A stretch of 50,932 nucleotides of DNA. Origin: AG41 sp965653495 (lineage in GTDB: Bacteria > Gemmatimonadota > Gemmatimonadetes > Gemmatimonadales > GWC2-71-9). The notes below the pieces were generated by a model. It searched no databases and was not told the DNA's origin. It was given only the letters and a program-made list of their open reading frames with translations. Of the stretch, positions 16,724 to 26,260 are shown one piece after another; position 1 is the stretch's first letter, and each line of letters opens with the position of its first letter. A program made the translations under genes and the position numbers. The DNA is taken from contig CBFHAJ010000003.1 of the NCBI GenBank assembly GCA_965653495.1, positions 1 to 50,932 of the forward strand. Reading direction: 5' to 3'.

Positions 16724-18346
16724 GTGCCTGACCGCGGCGGGAGCGGAGCCGGCGGCGGTGCGCGCCACGCGGCGCAGGTGGCCGCCGGAATCTTTCTGAC
16801 ACGCGTCCTGGGGTACGTGCGCGAGCGCGTATTCGCGCACTACTTCGGCAACGACACGCTTCCGGCCGACGCCTTTCGCGCCGCGCTGCGCATCCCCAAT
16901 TCGGTCCGCAACCTGCTCGGCGAAGGGACGCTGCTCGCGTCCTTCATTCCCGTTTATGCGACGCTCAACGAGCGGCCGGACAAGGGGCCGGCGCGCGCCC
17001 TCGCCGGCGCCGTTCTGGGCCTGCTGTTGCTCGCGTCCGGTGCGCTCGCGCTGCCGGGCATCGCCCTCGCCCCCGCGATCACCACATTGATCGCCAAGGG
17101 GTTCGACGAGCCGCGCCGCCAGCTGACCATCACCCTCGTCCGCATCCTGTTCCCGATGACCGGCCTGATGGTCATCTCGGCGTGGTGCCTCGGGATCCTG
17201 AACACGCACCGGCGCTTTTTCCTCCCCTATGCCGCGCCGGCCCTGTGGAACGTCGCAGGGATTGTCGCGATGGTCGCCGCGGGGACCTGGTTCGCGAACC
17301 GCGCGCTCCCGATCGAAGCGCAGCTGCACCGCCTCTCGCTGGCGTTGGCCTGGGGCACGGTGGCGGGCAGCCTGCTGCAGATCGCCGTGCAGCTCCCCAC
17401 CTGCTGGCGGCTGCTCCAGGGCATCCCGTTGCGATTCTCCACCGCTCCCGAGGGCGTGCGCAGCGTCATTGTCGCGTGGCTGCCCCTGCTGCTCGGCGCG
17501 GGCGTGGTCCAGGTCTCGGGCCTGATCGACACGTTTTTAGGCTCGTTCACGGGGCCAGGCGGCGTGTCGGCACTGGGATACGCCCAGCTGATTCAGCAGC
17601 TGCCGATCAGCCTGTTCGGGGTCTCGGTCACGGCGGTGTCGCTGCCAGAGCTGTCGCGTGAGGCCGCGGGAGCGGTTGGGGGAACCGGCGGGGGGGGGAC
17701 AACCCCGAACGATCAGCTGCGCACCCGCATCGCCGTGGGGTTCCGCCGCATCGTGTTCTTCGTCGTGCCGTCGGCGATCGCGTGTATCGTGTTGAGTCGC
17801 GAAATCGTGGCCGCCCTCTACCAGACCGGCCGGTTCACGGCGGACGCGACGACGCTGGTGGCGAGCGTCGTGGTGGCGTACGGACTGGGCCTCGTGTCAC
17901 AGGCGACCGTGAAGCTGTTCGCATCGGGTTTCTACGCCATGCGCGATACCCAGACGCCGGTGAAGATCGCCGCGTCGTGCCTGGTGATTTCCACCGGCCT
18001 GGCGTGGCTGCTCATGCGCTGGCTGGGCGCCCCCGGTATTGCGCTCGGGTCGTCCATCGGCGCCACGGTCAGCACTACCCTGCATCTCCGTGACCTGAGC
18101 GGACGCGTCGGGAGCGTGCTGCGCGGCGCCGACTGGCGGGCGTTCGGGATGACGTTCGTGGCGGGTGCGGTGGCGGCAGGAGGAGCGTTCGGTGCCGCGC
18201 GCCTCGTCCCCGGGCTCGCGCCTGTCCCGCGCGGGGCTCTCGTGCTGAGTATCTTTGGGATCGTCTACGCGGCGTCGACGCTCGCGCTCAAGCACCCCGA
18301 CGCCCTCCGAACATGGCGATCCCTGACCACCTGGCGCGCAAACTAG
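16724..18346 (+). CDS. murJ: Lipid II flippase MurJ
   Basis: MOP-superfamily transporter that moves lipid II across the inner membrane for peptidoglycan synthesis. The 540-residue protein has the MurJ N terminus (AAGIFLTRVLGYVRERVFA, then LPADAFRAALRIPNSVRNLL and GEGTLLASFIPVY), then roughly 13-14 hydrophobic segments. The middle contains a glycine-rich insertion (GGTGGGGTTPND, near 320-335) encoded by nine G in a row at 17690-17698. It lies in a loop between membrane segments. The GTG start follows the small membrane protein by two bases; the 3' end overlaps uvrC by 34 bases. Confidence 0.95.
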   Translation: MPDRGGSGAGGGARHAAQVAAGIFLTRVLGYVRERVFAHYFGNDTLPADAFRAALRIPNSVRNLLGEGTLLASFIPVYATLNERPDKGPARALAGAVLGLLLLASGALALPGIALAPAITTLIAKGFDEPRRQLTITLVRILFPMTGLMVISAWCLGILNTHRRFFLPYAAPALWNVAGIVAMVAAGTWFANRALPIEAQLHRLSLALAWGTVAGSLLQIAVQLPTCWRLLQGIPLRFSTAPEGVRSVIVAWLPLLLGAGVVQVSGLIDTFLGSFTGPGGVSALGYAQLIQQLPISLFGVSVTAVSLPELSREAAGAVGGTGGGGTTPNDQLRTRIAVGFRRIVFFVVPSAIACIVLSREIVAALYQTGRFTADATTLVASVVVAYGLGLVSQATVKLFASGFYAMRDTQTPVKIAASCLVISTGLAWLLMRWLGAPGIALGSSIGATVSTTLHLRDLSGRVGSVLRGADWRAFGMTFVAGAVAAGGAFGAARLVPGLAPVPRGALVLSIFGIVYAASTLALKHPDALRTWRSLTTWRAN

Positions 18347-20121
18347 ACGCGCTTCCCGACAAACCGGGCGTATACCTCTGGAAGAACGCCGCCGGCGAGA
18401 TCCTGTACGTCGGCAAGGCGAAGAGCCTGCGCTCCCGCGTGCCGAGCTATTTCGGCCCCGACGCCGGCAGCACCCCCGAGCGGGCAGCCCTGGTGAGTCA
18501 GCTGGCGGACGTGGACACGATCATCGTGCCCAGCGAGGCGCAGGCGCTGCTGCTCGAGAACAACCTCATTAAGGAGCACCAGCCCCGGTTCAACATCCGC
18601 CTCACCGACGACAAGAGCTATCCCCGGATCGCCGTGACGCTGGGCGAGCCGTTCCCCCGTGTGCTGGTGACGCGCCGGGTGACGCTTCCCGGCGCGCGCT
18701 ACTTCGGTCCCTACACCGACGTCGCCACGCTGCGCCAGACGCTGCACATCGTGCGTCGCATCTTCACGGTGCGCTCGTGCAACTGGGATCTGCCGCGTGA
18801 AGCGCCCGACCGGCCGTGCCTCGACTATCACATCGAGCGGTGCCGGGCGCCGTGCGTGAGCTATCAGACCGAGGCCGACTACCGGCGCATGATCGACGAT
18901 GTGGTGGTGTTCCTGGAGGGCAAGACCGTCGACGTGCGGCTGCGGCTGCGCGAGCGGATGCAGCAGTCGTCGGAGCAGCTCGATTTCGAGCGCGCCGCGC
19001 AGTTGCGCGACGCGCTGAAATGGCTCGACCAGCTCGAGCAGCCGCAGGCCGTCGAGCTGGTCGGGGGCGGCGATGCGGATGCCGTGGGGCTCGCCCGGGA
19101 CGGTGACGATGTGTGCGGCGTCGTGCTGCGGGTGCGCGCGGGGAAGCTCATCGCACGTGACCACTGGTTCCTTGAAAATACCCAACAGGAGACCGAGAGC
19201 GCGATCCTCGCTGCTTTCCTGGTGCGCTGCTATCTGCCGCTCGAGGTGCGTGCCCGGCACGTACTGCTGCCATTTCACCCTGACGACCTGGGGTCGCTCG
19301 CCGAGCTGGCGCCCGCGGTGGATTGGCACGTGCCGCAGCGGGGCAGCGATGCCAAGCTCGCGCAGCTCGCCGACCAGAACGCGCGGTACCTGCTCGACGG
19401 GCTGAAGATCGAGAGCTTCGACATCGATGAGCGCGCGGCCGACCCCGTGTTCGCCCTGGGGCGCGATTTGGGGCTCGCGGCCGTGCCGCGCTCGTTCGTG
19501 TGCATCGATATCTCGACCAATCAGGGCCGCGACACGGTCGGCTCGCTGGTGTGGTTCGAGGCGGGCCGCCCCCGCAAGGCCGAGTACCGGCGCTTCAAGA
19601 TCACGGGTGCACCGCAGGACGATTTCGCGGCGGTGCACGAGGTGGTCACCCGCTACCTCACGCGCCGGGTCGCCGAGCAGAAGCCGCTCCCGGATCTCGT
19701 GGTGATCGACGGCGGGAAGGGCCAGCTGGGTGCCGCGCTCGACGCCGCCCGGACGTTGCATCTGGAGCGATTGCCGATCGTCAGCCTCGCCAAGCGTGAA
19801 GAGGAAATCTTCCAGCCGGGACGCGCGGAGCCGCTGCGCCTGTCGCGCCGCAGCCCGTCGCTCAAGCTGCTGCAGCGCGCCCGGGACGAGGCGCACCGGT
19901 TTGCGGTGACCTACAGTCGCAAGCGGCGCTCCAAGCGGACCATCACCTCCGAGCTGCTCCAGATTCCGGGGATCGGTCCCGGCCGCCGCCGGGTGCTGCT
20001 CGAGCGCTTCGGGTCGCTGGCGGGCGTGAAGACGGCGACGCCCGCGGAGATCGCCTCGCTCCGCGGGTTCTCGACGCGCCTCGCCGAGCGCATCCTCGAC
20101 CGGCTGAATACCCGTGTCTGA
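18313..20121 (+). CDS. uvrC: Excinuclease ABC subunit UvrC
   Basis: Dual-incision nuclease of nucleotide excision repair. The 602 residues show a GIY-YIG domain (KPGVYLW, ILYVGKAKSLRSRV; 1-95), a UVR motif that contacts UvrB (LDFERAAQLRDALKWLDQ, ~218-236), an RNase H-like nuclease domain (FVCIDISTNQGRDTVGSLV, DLVVIDGGKGQLGAA), and a C-terminal helix-hairpin-helix region (LLQIPGIGPGRRRVLLERFG). A cysteine cluster between the first two parts (CNWD..., CLDYHIERCRAPC) is typical. ATG 18313 begins inside the end of murJ. Fully intact. Confidence 0.97.
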   Translation: MAIPDHLARKLDALPDKPGVYLWKNAAGEILYVGKAKSLRSRVPSYFGPDAGSTPERAALVSQLADVDTIIVPSEAQALLLENNLIKEHQPRFNIRLTDDKSYPRIAVTLGEPFPRVLVTRRVTLPGARYFGPYTDVATLRQTLHIVRRIFTVRSCNWDLPREAPDRPCLDYHIERCRAPCVSYQTEADYRRMIDDVVVFLEGKTVDVRLRLRERMQQSSEQLDFERAAQLRDALKWLDQLEQPQAVELVGGGDADAVGLARDGDDVCGVVLRVRAGKLIARDHWFLENTQQETESAILAAFLVRCYLPLEVRARHVLLPFHPDDLGSLAELAPAVDWHVPQRGSDAKLAQLADQNARYLLDGLKIESFDIDERAADPVFALGRDLGLAAVPRSFVCIDISTNQGRDTVGSLVWFEAGRPRKAEYRRFKITGAPQDDFAAVHEVVTRYLTRRVAEQKPLPDLVVIDGGKGQLGAALDAARTLHLERLPIVSLAKREEEIFQPGRAEPLRLSRRSPSLKLLQRARDEAHRFAVTYSRKRRSKRTITSELLQIPGIGPGRRRVLLERFGSLAGVKTATPAEIASLRGFSTRLAERILDRLNTRV

Positions 20122-21268
20122 CTCCTTCGGCTGGTCGCTCGAATGTTCGGCGTGCCATCGCCCGCGCAGCGCCGAGGGCCTGGTGGGCGTGTGCGAGTGC
20201 GGCCAGCCGTTTCTGGTGCGGTATCACGCGGCGCCGCCCCCGCACATGAAGTCGTTGCTCAGCGAGCGCGGGTGGACGATGTGGCGGTATCGTGAGTGGC
20301 TGCCCCTCACCGACGGCGAGGCGCCGCTGACGCTGGGAGAGGGAGGTACGCCGCTACTTGCCGTCCCGCGTCTGGCTGCGAAGTACGGACTGCCCCGCTT
20401 GCGGGTGAAAGACGAGGGTGTCAACCCCACCGGGTCGTTCAAGGCGCGCGGGCTCGCCGCTGCCGTGACGCGCGCGGCGCGCGCTGGCGCCACGGCGTTC
20501 GTGGTCCCCACCGCCGGCAACGCCGGCGTGGCGCTCGCCGCCTACGCGGCGCGTGCTGGCGTGCCCGCCCGGGTGTACGCGCCCGCGGGCACGCCCGCGA
20601 CCATTCTCTCGCAGATCCGGAGCTACGGCGCGGACCTGGTCCTGATCGAAGGGCATATCGGCGACTGCGGCGCGGCCGCCCGCGCGTACGCCGCGGAGAC
20701 GGGCGCGGTGGACGTCTCCACGCTGCGCGAGCCCTATCGCATCGAGGGGAAGAAGACCCTCGGCCTCGAGCTGGCGGAGCAACTGGGCTGGTTGCTCCCC
20801 GACGTGCTCGTCTATCCCACGGGGGGCGGCACCGGCCTGATCGGCATGTGGAAGGCCTTCGACGAGCTCGTTCGCGCCGGGTGGGTGCATGGCGGCCAGC
20901 CGCGCTTCTACAGCGTTCAGGCCGACGGGTGCGCGCCGGTCGTGCAGGCATTCGAGCAGGGAGCGGAGCGGTGCGCGCCCTGGCCCGAGCCGCGCACGAT
21001 CGCGGCGGGGCTGCGCGTGCCCGGTCCGCTGGGCGATCGGCTCATGTTGCGCGCGCTGCGGGAGAGTGGGGGTGGCGCGGTGGCCGTGAATGACACGCAG
21101 CTCGCTGCAGCGGCGCGAGACCTCCAAGAGCTCGAGGGCATCGATGCCTGTCCCGAGGGCGGCGCGGCGCTGGCGGGAGCACTGGCGCTGGCGGCCCAAG
21201 GCCTGATCCAGCCGAGCGAGCAGGTAGTGGTATTCAACACCGGTGCCGGGTGGCTGTACCGATCCTAA
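20114..21268 (+). CDS. thrC: Threonine synthase
   Basis: PLP enzyme converting O-phosphohomoserine to threonine. The 384-residue protein has an N-terminal zinc-ribbon-like segment (Cys 11, 14, 27 and 29) and a PLP-binding lysine in NPTGSFKARG (K110). It also has the phosphate/PLP loops VVPTAGNAGVAL and YPTGGGTGLIGMWKA, followed by a C-terminal GAAL...NTGAGWLY region. This is the shorter, zinc-ribbon type of ThrC found in plants, archaea and many bacteria. The GTG start overlaps uvrC by eight bases. No other threonine pathway gene is nearby. Confidence 0.93.
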   Translation: MSDSFGWSLECSACHRPRSAEGLVGVCECGQPFLVRYHAAPPPHMKSLLSERGWTMWRYREWLPLTDGEAPLTLGEGGTPLLAVPRLAAKYGLPRLRVKDEGVNPTGSFKARGLAAAVTRAARAGATAFVVPTAGNAGVALAAYAARAGVPARVYAPAGTPATILSQIRSYGADLVLIEGHIGDCGAAARAYAAETGAVDVSTLREPYRIEGKKTLGLELAEQLGWLLPDVLVYPTGGGTGLIGMWKAFDELVRAGWVHGGQPRFYSVQADGCAPVVQAFEQGAERCAPWPEPRTIAAGLRVPGPLGDRLMLRALRESGGGAVAVNDTQLAAAARDLQELEGIDACPEGGAALAGALALAAQGLIQPSEQVVVFNTGAGWLYRS

Positions 21269-21297
21269 CCCGTTAATTTTCAGACGTTTCGGACGCT

Positions 21298-22482
21298 ATG
21301 CGACTCGCGATTCTCGATCCCGCCGCCGGCATTTCGGGCGACATGACCCTGGGAGCCCTGTTGTCTCTCGGCGTGCCGCAGGCATGGCTCGAGGGTCTGC
21401 CGGGCCGATTGGGATTGGCGGGCGTCCGTGTCACGGTTCGCGACGTCGTACGGTGCGGCGTGGTGTGCAAGCAGATCGAGTTCGCCATTCCGGAGCAGCC
21501 GCATGGGCGGCACGTGGGTGAGCTGGTCGCATTGGTCGAGCGAGCGCCGCTGTCGGCGTGGGTGAAGGAGCGCGCCGTCCGGGCGTTCCGACTGGTGGGT
21601 GAAGCCGAGGGCCGGGTCCACAACGTCGCGCCCGAAAAGGTGCACTTGCACGAGGTCGGGGCCGTCGACGCGGTGCTCGACATCGTCGGCGCGATCGAAG
21701 GGTTCGAGCAGCTCGGAGTGGACGCGGTATTCAGCTGGCCGGTCGCGGTCGGCAGGGGTTGGGTAGAAGCGGCGCATGGAAACCTGCCCGTACCGGCGCC
21801 CGCCACGGCGATCCTGCTCGAAGGGGTCGACGTGGCTGCCGCCGGTCCCGTTGAGGGAGAGGCGACCACACCCACGGGGGCGGCGCTGGTCCGGGTTCTG
21901 GCGCACGGCAGACCACCGCCACAGTGGCGCCTGTTGCGGAGCGGATGGGGAGCGGGTCAGAGAAATCCCGCTGGTTACCCCAACGCCCTGCGCATTCTGG
22001 TCGCCGAGGCGGCGGCGGAAGCGGGCCGGGTGACGCTCGTGGCGAGCGATCTGGATGATATGAGCCCGGAATATGTCGAGCCGTTGCGCCAGGCCCTGAT
22101 GGCCGCTGGAGCTTTGGACGTGCAGACCTGGCCCGTGCAGATGAAAAAGGGGCGCTCCGGATTTCGTGTCGAGGTGATGGCGCCCGAAGACGCGGGCGAC
22201 GCGGTGACGGCGGCGCTGTTTCGGCACAGCACGACCGCCGGGGTGCGTCGCTGGAGTGCGGAGCGGGCGACCCTGGACCGCCGGCACGTGACGGTCGCCC
22301 TGGGCCCGGAGGTGTCGGTGCGGGTGAAGGTGCTGGAGCACCCGGGCGCCGATGGCGTGCGCGTCAAACCGGAGTATGACGATGTTCTCGCGGCCGCCCG
22401 CGTGCTGGGCCGGCCGCCGTTGGAGGTCGCCCGGCTCGCCCAGCGCGACGCCGAGGCGCTCGTCGCCAAATCCAAGGAGTGA
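21298..22482 (+). CDS. larC: LarC-type nickel insertion protein
   Basis: LarC inserts nickel to finish the nickel-pincer cofactor of lactate racemase and related racemases/epimerases. The 394-residue protein begins LAILDPAAGISGDMTLGALL and contains EKVHLHEVGAVDAVLDIVG and the ASDLDDMSPEYVEP segment, all family signatures. In Lactobacillus plantarum LarC is made by ribosomal frameshifting between larC1 and larC2; here one continuous frame covers both halves. larA, larB and larE are absent from the window. The gene is 29 bases after thrC; an AT-rich TAATTT at 21274-21279 could be a -10 element, so it may have its own promoter. Confidence 0.92.
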   Translation: MRLAILDPAAGISGDMTLGALLSLGVPQAWLEGLPGRLGLAGVRVTVRDVVRCGVVCKQIEFAIPEQPHGRHVGELVALVERAPLSAWVKERAVRAFRLVGEAEGRVHNVAPEKVHLHEVGAVDAVLDIVGAIEGFEQLGVDAVFSWPVAVGRGWVEAAHGNLPVPAPATAILLEGVDVAAAGPVEGEATTPTGAALVRVLAHGRPPPQWRLLRSGWGAGQRNPAGYPNALRILVAEAAAEAGRVTLVASDLDDMSPEYVEPLRQALMAAGALDVQTWPVQMKKGRSGFRVEVMAPEDAGDAVTAALFRHSTTAGVRRWSAERATLDRRHVTVALGPEVSVRVKVLEHPGADGVRVKPEYDDVLAAARVLGRPPLEVARLAQRDAEALVAKSKE

Positions 22483-22484
22483 GC

Positions 22485-23996
22485 ATGACCTTCCGGCCGT
22501 CGTTCGGCATTCCCGTTTGCACACTGGTCGCCCTACTCGTGCCCACGCTCACGCAGGCTCAACAGCCGTGGCTCCCCGCCGCGTGCGACATCAAGCCGGG
22601 CAACCAGCTCGTCAACAGCGGGATGCAGTCCCTCAGGAGTGCCTGGGGCACGAAATTCTCGGATCAGCGCACCAAGGACTTGAAGGACGCGGAGAAATCC
22701 CTGACGCAGGCTGTGACCACCGGCAATCAGGAGAAGAACGCCGCCGCCTGGTATTACTTCGGGCGCTACTACATGATGACAGACGACTACGCCGGGATCG
22801 ATTCGGCGTTCGCGAAGGCCCAGGCACTCGCGCCCACCTGCAAGGACGACATCGCCTTGTATCGCCGCCAGGCGTGGGTGCCCGTGTTCAACGCCGGCGT
22901 GCAGGCGTGGCAGTCGGGCAACACCGATTCGGCGATCGCCAGCTTCCGGCGCGCGAATCAGATCTACAACACGGAGCCGATGGGGTTCATCTACATCGCG
23001 AACCTGTTTGTCGGCGCGGACCAGCCGGACTCGGCGGCAAAGTACTTCCGTCTCGCCGTCCCGGCGGCGTCCGATCCCAAATACGCGAGGGACCGGCGCG
23101 ACGCCCTGTTCAACGTCGCGCGTGTCTATCATTCAGCCAAACGGTGGGACGAGGCGGCGGCTGCCTACCACGAGTACCTCGCGGCCTATCCCAACGACGT
23201 GGGAGGCATGGCGAGCCTCGCCACCCTGTACATGCGGGCCGGCAAGAACGATTCGGCGATGGCCCTGTACAAGACCGTCGTAGACCACGCCGATTCGGCG
23301 AGCGCCGAGGAGCTGTTCAGCGCAGCCTCAGGAATCCTGGGCGGCGTCCCGCAGACGCCCGACACCGCCGAGATGGATACCAATTGCTCGAAGGCGGCGA
23401 AACGGAAGACCCCGGCGCTCACAGCCCGCCAGATTTCCGCCCGCTGCCGGCCCGCGGCGGTGGACACGATGAGCAAGTTTCACGCGGTGGCGGATCCGCA
23501 ATACAAATTGTCGGTCCAGATGTACGAGGCCGGCCTCGCCAAGAACCCGTACCAGCGCGATGCCCTGTACAATCTCGCGGGTATTTCCTACATGATCGGC
23601 GACACCGGCAAGGTGCTGCCGCTGGCGCAACGGCTCTACGCCGTGGACCCGATGAACCGGCTGACCCTCGCCAAGATCGCCGGCGGCTGGCAGCTCCTGG
23701 GCAAGAAGGACTCCGTTCTGCATTACCTGCAGGTGGCCGACTCGCTGCCGGTGGAGATCAGCGTCTCGAATTTCACCACGAACGACAAGGGCGCCGAGCT
23801 CGACGGGCTCGCGACCAACCTCAAGACGACGAAATCGGATTCGCTCAAGGTCACCTTCGAGTTTCTCGATGGAAAGGGAAGTGTCCTCGCCACACAGCCT
23901 GAAGTACTGCCGGCGCTCGACCCGAACGCGAACCAGCAGTTCAAGGTGACGGCCTCGCAGCCGGGGATCGTGGCCTGGCGATACAAACGCTCGTGA
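22485..23996 (+). CDS. Exported TPR protein with C-terminal FxLyD-like domain
   Basis: 503 residues from the ATG at 22485, chosen because AAGGAG lies six bases upstream. A signal peptide (to about residue 28, ending TQAQ) is followed by tetratricopeptide repeats (about 85-270 and 345-430). The C-terminal ~85 residues (ISVSNFTTNDKGAE ... VTFEFLDGKGSVLATQ ... QFKVTASQPG) look like an FxLyD domain, a beta-sandwich often found in exported proteins. A cysteine-containing linker near 300-325 separates the repeats. Function unknown; probably a periplasmic scaffold or binding protein. It overlaps no gene except for the ribosome-binding site inside the larC end, and is convergent with the GH3 gene only seven bases away. 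Confidence 0.85.
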   Translation: MTFRPSFGIPVCTLVALLVPTLTQAQQPWLPAACDIKPGNQLVNSGMQSLRSAWGTKFSDQRTKDLKDAEKSLTQAVTTGNQEKNAAAWYYFGRYYMMTDDYAGIDSAFAKAQALAPTCKDDIALYRRQAWVPVFNAGVQAWQSGNTDSAIASFRRANQIYNTEPMGFIYIANLFVGADQPDSAAKYFRLAVPAASDPKYARDRRDALFNVARVYHSAKRWDEAAAAYHEYLAAYPNDVGGMASLATLYMRAGKNDSAMALYKTVVDHADSASAEELFSAASGILGGVPQTPDTAEMDTNCSKAAKRKTPALTARQISARCRPAAVDTMSKFHAVADPQYKLSVQMYEAGLAKNPYQRDALYNLAGISYMIGDTGKVLPLAQRLYAVDPMNRLTLAKIAGGWQLLGKKDSVLHYLQVADSLPVEISVSNFTTNDKGAELDGLATNLKTTKSDSLKVTFEFLDGKGSVLATQPEVLPALDPNANQQFKVTASQPGIVAWRYKRS

Positions 23997-24003
23997 GCCG
24001 CGC

Positions 24004-26175
24004 TTAGCGCTGATCCGTCACGGTCACCGTGCGATTCAGCCGGAGGTCGGCCGACGAGGCGCCGACCTCCACCACCACGGGCCCGTTTTCCACGGCCCAG
24101 CGGTGGGCGCCCGCATCCCAGTAGCGGAGCGCGGACGCCGCCAGCGGAAACGTTACGGTGCGCGTCTCACCAGGCCCGAGCGGTACTCGCCGGAAGCCAC
24201 GCAGGTCCCGCTTGGGGCGCGCGACAGCGGACGCCGGAAACCGCACGTACAGCTGCACCACTTCGTCCCCCGCGCGGCCGCCCGTGTTCGTGACGTCCAC
24301 CGACACAGAGAGGGCATCCGCGCCCCGGAGAGTGTCGCTGCTGAGCCGAAGGTGATCATAGCGGAAGGTCGTGTAGCTCAAGCCAAACCCGAACGGATAC
24401 AGCGGCCGACCCCCGAAGAAGCGGTACGTCCGCCCGGCCATGCGATAGTCGTCGAATGCCGGCAGGTCGGCGACGTCGCGATAGAACGTGACCGGCAGGC
24501 GGCCCCCGGGATTGTAGGTGCCGAACAAGACGTCGGCGATCGCCGTACCTCCCGCCTGGCCGGGATACCACGCCTCGAGGATCGCCGGCACGTGCACCTG
24601 GGCCCAAGTCACCGCCACGGCGCTGCCGCTCAGGAGGACGAGGACGGTGGGCTTCCCCAGGCCGGCGATGCGCTCCAGCAGGTGCTCCTGCGGCGCGGGA
24701 AGGTCGAGCCGCGTGCGGTCCCCGCTCGCGAACCCGGGGATCTTCACGGACATCTCTTCTCCCTCCAGCCGGGCGGTCAGGCCGAGGCAGAGGACGACGG
24801 CGTCCGCCTGCCGGGCAACGTCGGCCGCCTCCGCTTCCAGGGCTGCGGCATGGGCATCATCTGTGAGATCTGAGCCGAGCGCGTAGAGCACGCGCGTGTG
24901 TCCCCCGACCGCTTCGCGGATGCCGTGCAGCGGGGTGATCGAGTCCGAGGGACTGCCATTGTAATTACCGAGCAGCATGGCCGGCTGGTCGGCGTTCGGT
25001 CCAATCACGGCGATCGTCCCCAGGTCGCGCCGCAGCGGGAGCACGTGGTTCGCATTCTTGAGCAGCACGATTGATTCACGCGCTGCCTGAAGCGCCAGCG
25101 CGCGGTGGGACGGCTGGTCGAGCACGCTGATCGGGATCCTCGCCCAGCGCACCGAATCGGGCGGATCGAACATGCCGAGCCGGAACCGCGCGACGAACAA
25201 TCGCGTGACGGCGCTGTCGATGGCTGCTTCGCTGATCAATCCCTGGTGCACCGCCTCCACGAGGTTGGTGTAGGTCCGGCCGCACTCCAGATCGGTTCCC
25301 GTGTGAACGCCCAGGGCCGCCGCGGCGGCGGCGGTCGCAACGACGTGATGGCGCTGGTAGATATCGTCGATGGCGCCGCAATCGGACACCACGTAGCCGG
25401 GGAATCGCCACTCGCTCCGCAGAATGTCTTTCAGGAGGAGCGCGCTGCCGCAGGCCGGGGATCCGAACACTCGGTTGTACGCGCACATGAGCGAGTAGGC
25501 ACCACCCTCGCGGATGCCGGCTTCGAAGTGAGGGAGATAGCTCTCACGCAGGTCTCGTTCGGGCACCACGGCGTCGAACGTGTGGCGCAGCGGCTCGGGG
25601 CCGGAGTGCACGGCGAAGTGCTTCACCGTGGCGATCGTCTTCAAGTAGCGGGGATCGTCGCCCTGCAGGCCCCGGATGAACTGCACGGCCAGGCGGCCGG
25701 TGAGGAAGGGGTCTTCGCCATAGGTCTCCTGGCCGCGGCCCCAGCGGGGGTCGCGGAACAGGTTGATGTTGGGGGACCACACCGTCAGGCCCTGGTAGCG
25801 CTGGTGCTCGCCGCGCCGCAGGTACTCCTCGTGCTTCGCGCGGAATTCGTCGGAGATGACGGTCGCCATGCGGAACACGAGGCTGTCGTCCCATGTCGCG
25901 GCGAAGCCGATCGCCTGCGGGAACGACGTCGCGAGGCCGGAGCGGGCGACGCCATGCAGGCCCTCGTTCCACCAGTTGTACTCCGGGATGCCCAGGCGTT
26001 CGATCGCCGGCGCCGCGTCCATCATCTGGGAGACTTTTTCTTCGAGAGTCATGCGCGCGACCAGGTCCGCGGCGCGCCGCTCGAATGGCAGGGACAGGTC
26101 CTGCCAGGCCGGAGTTTGCGCCGCGGCCGCGCGCCCCAGCACCCCCGTTACCAGGACGACTAGTGATGCACGCAT
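24004..26175 (-). CDS. Secreted glycoside hydrolase family 3 beta-xylosidase/beta-glucosidase
   Basis: Releases terminal sugars from beta-linked oligosaccharides. The start at 26175 is preceded by AAAGGA nine bases away and gives a signal peptide (RASLVVLVTGVLGRAAAAQ); 723 residues. The GH3 N domain carries YNWWNEGLHGVARSG and the nucleophile Asp in GYVVSDCGAIDD (about D265), patterns typical of xylosidases. The GH3 C domain (ESIVLLKNANHVLPL) and a C-terminal fibronectin III-like domain (VDVTNTGGRAGDEVVQLYV) follow. It is divergent from xylA-xylB, so xylose released from xylan oligosaccharides would feed those enzymes. Xylosidase rather than glucosidase is inferred from motif and context. Confidence 0.92.
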   Translation of the reverse strand: MRASLVVLVTGVLGRAAAAQTPAWQDLSLPFERRAADLVARMTLEEKVSQMMDAAPAIERLGIPEYNWWNEGLHGVARSGLATSFPQAIGFAATWDDSLVFRMATVISDEFRAKHEEYLRRGEHQRYQGLTVWSPNINLFRDPRWGRGQETYGEDPFLTGRLAVQFIRGLQGDDPRYLKTIATVKHFAVHSGPEPLRHTFDAVVPERDLRESYLPHFEAGIREGGAYSLMCAYNRVFGSPACGSALLLKDILRSEWRFPGYVVSDCGAIDDIYQRHHVVATAAAAAALGVHTGTDLECGRTYTNLVEAVHQGLISEAAIDSAVTRLFVARFRLGMFDPPDSVRWARIPISVLDQPSHRALALQAARESIVLLKNANHVLPLRRDLGTIAVIGPNADQPAMLLGNYNGSPSDSITPLHGIREAVGGHTRVLYALGSDLTDDAHAAALEAEAADVARQADAVVLCLGLTARLEGEEMSVKIPGFASGDRTRLDLPAPQEHLLERIAGLGKPTVLVLLSGSAVAVTWAQVHVPAILEAWYPGQAGGTAIADVLFGTYNPGGRLPVTFYRDVADLPAFDDYRMAGRTYRFFGGRPLYPFGFGLSYTTFRYDHLRLSSDTLRGADALSVSVDVTNTGGRAGDEVVQLYVRFPASAVARPKRDLRGFRRVPLGPGETRTVTFPLAASALRYWDAGAHRWAVENGPVVVEVGASSADLRLNRTVTVTDQR

Positions 26176-26260
26176 CGGGACTATCCTTTCCATCGAGCCG
26201 CGGGCAACTTGTGCGCGAGTGTCAGGAACGGCAATCCCTGTACCTTCAAGCGAGGGCTGC
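26176..26260. promoter_or_regulatory. Divergent intergenic control region, GH3 xylosidase / xylA
   Basis: The 85 bases between two divergent genes must hold both promoters and any xylose-responsive operator. On the minus side GGAAAGGAT serves as ribosome-binding site of the GH3 gene; on the plus side CGAGGG lies five bases before the xylA ATG. TACCTT at 26241-26246 is a possible -10 for xylA, but I find no convincing -35 or palindromic operator. No xylR-type repressor gene is in the window. Confidence 0.4.

Noticed and set aside
14973..16802. 609-codon open frame on the minus strand
   Set aside because: Antisense to bshC and murJ; composition is shadow-like and no domain is seen.
18343..19896. 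517-codon open frame on the minus strand
   Set aside because: Entirely antisense to uvrC, which is intact and well conserved.
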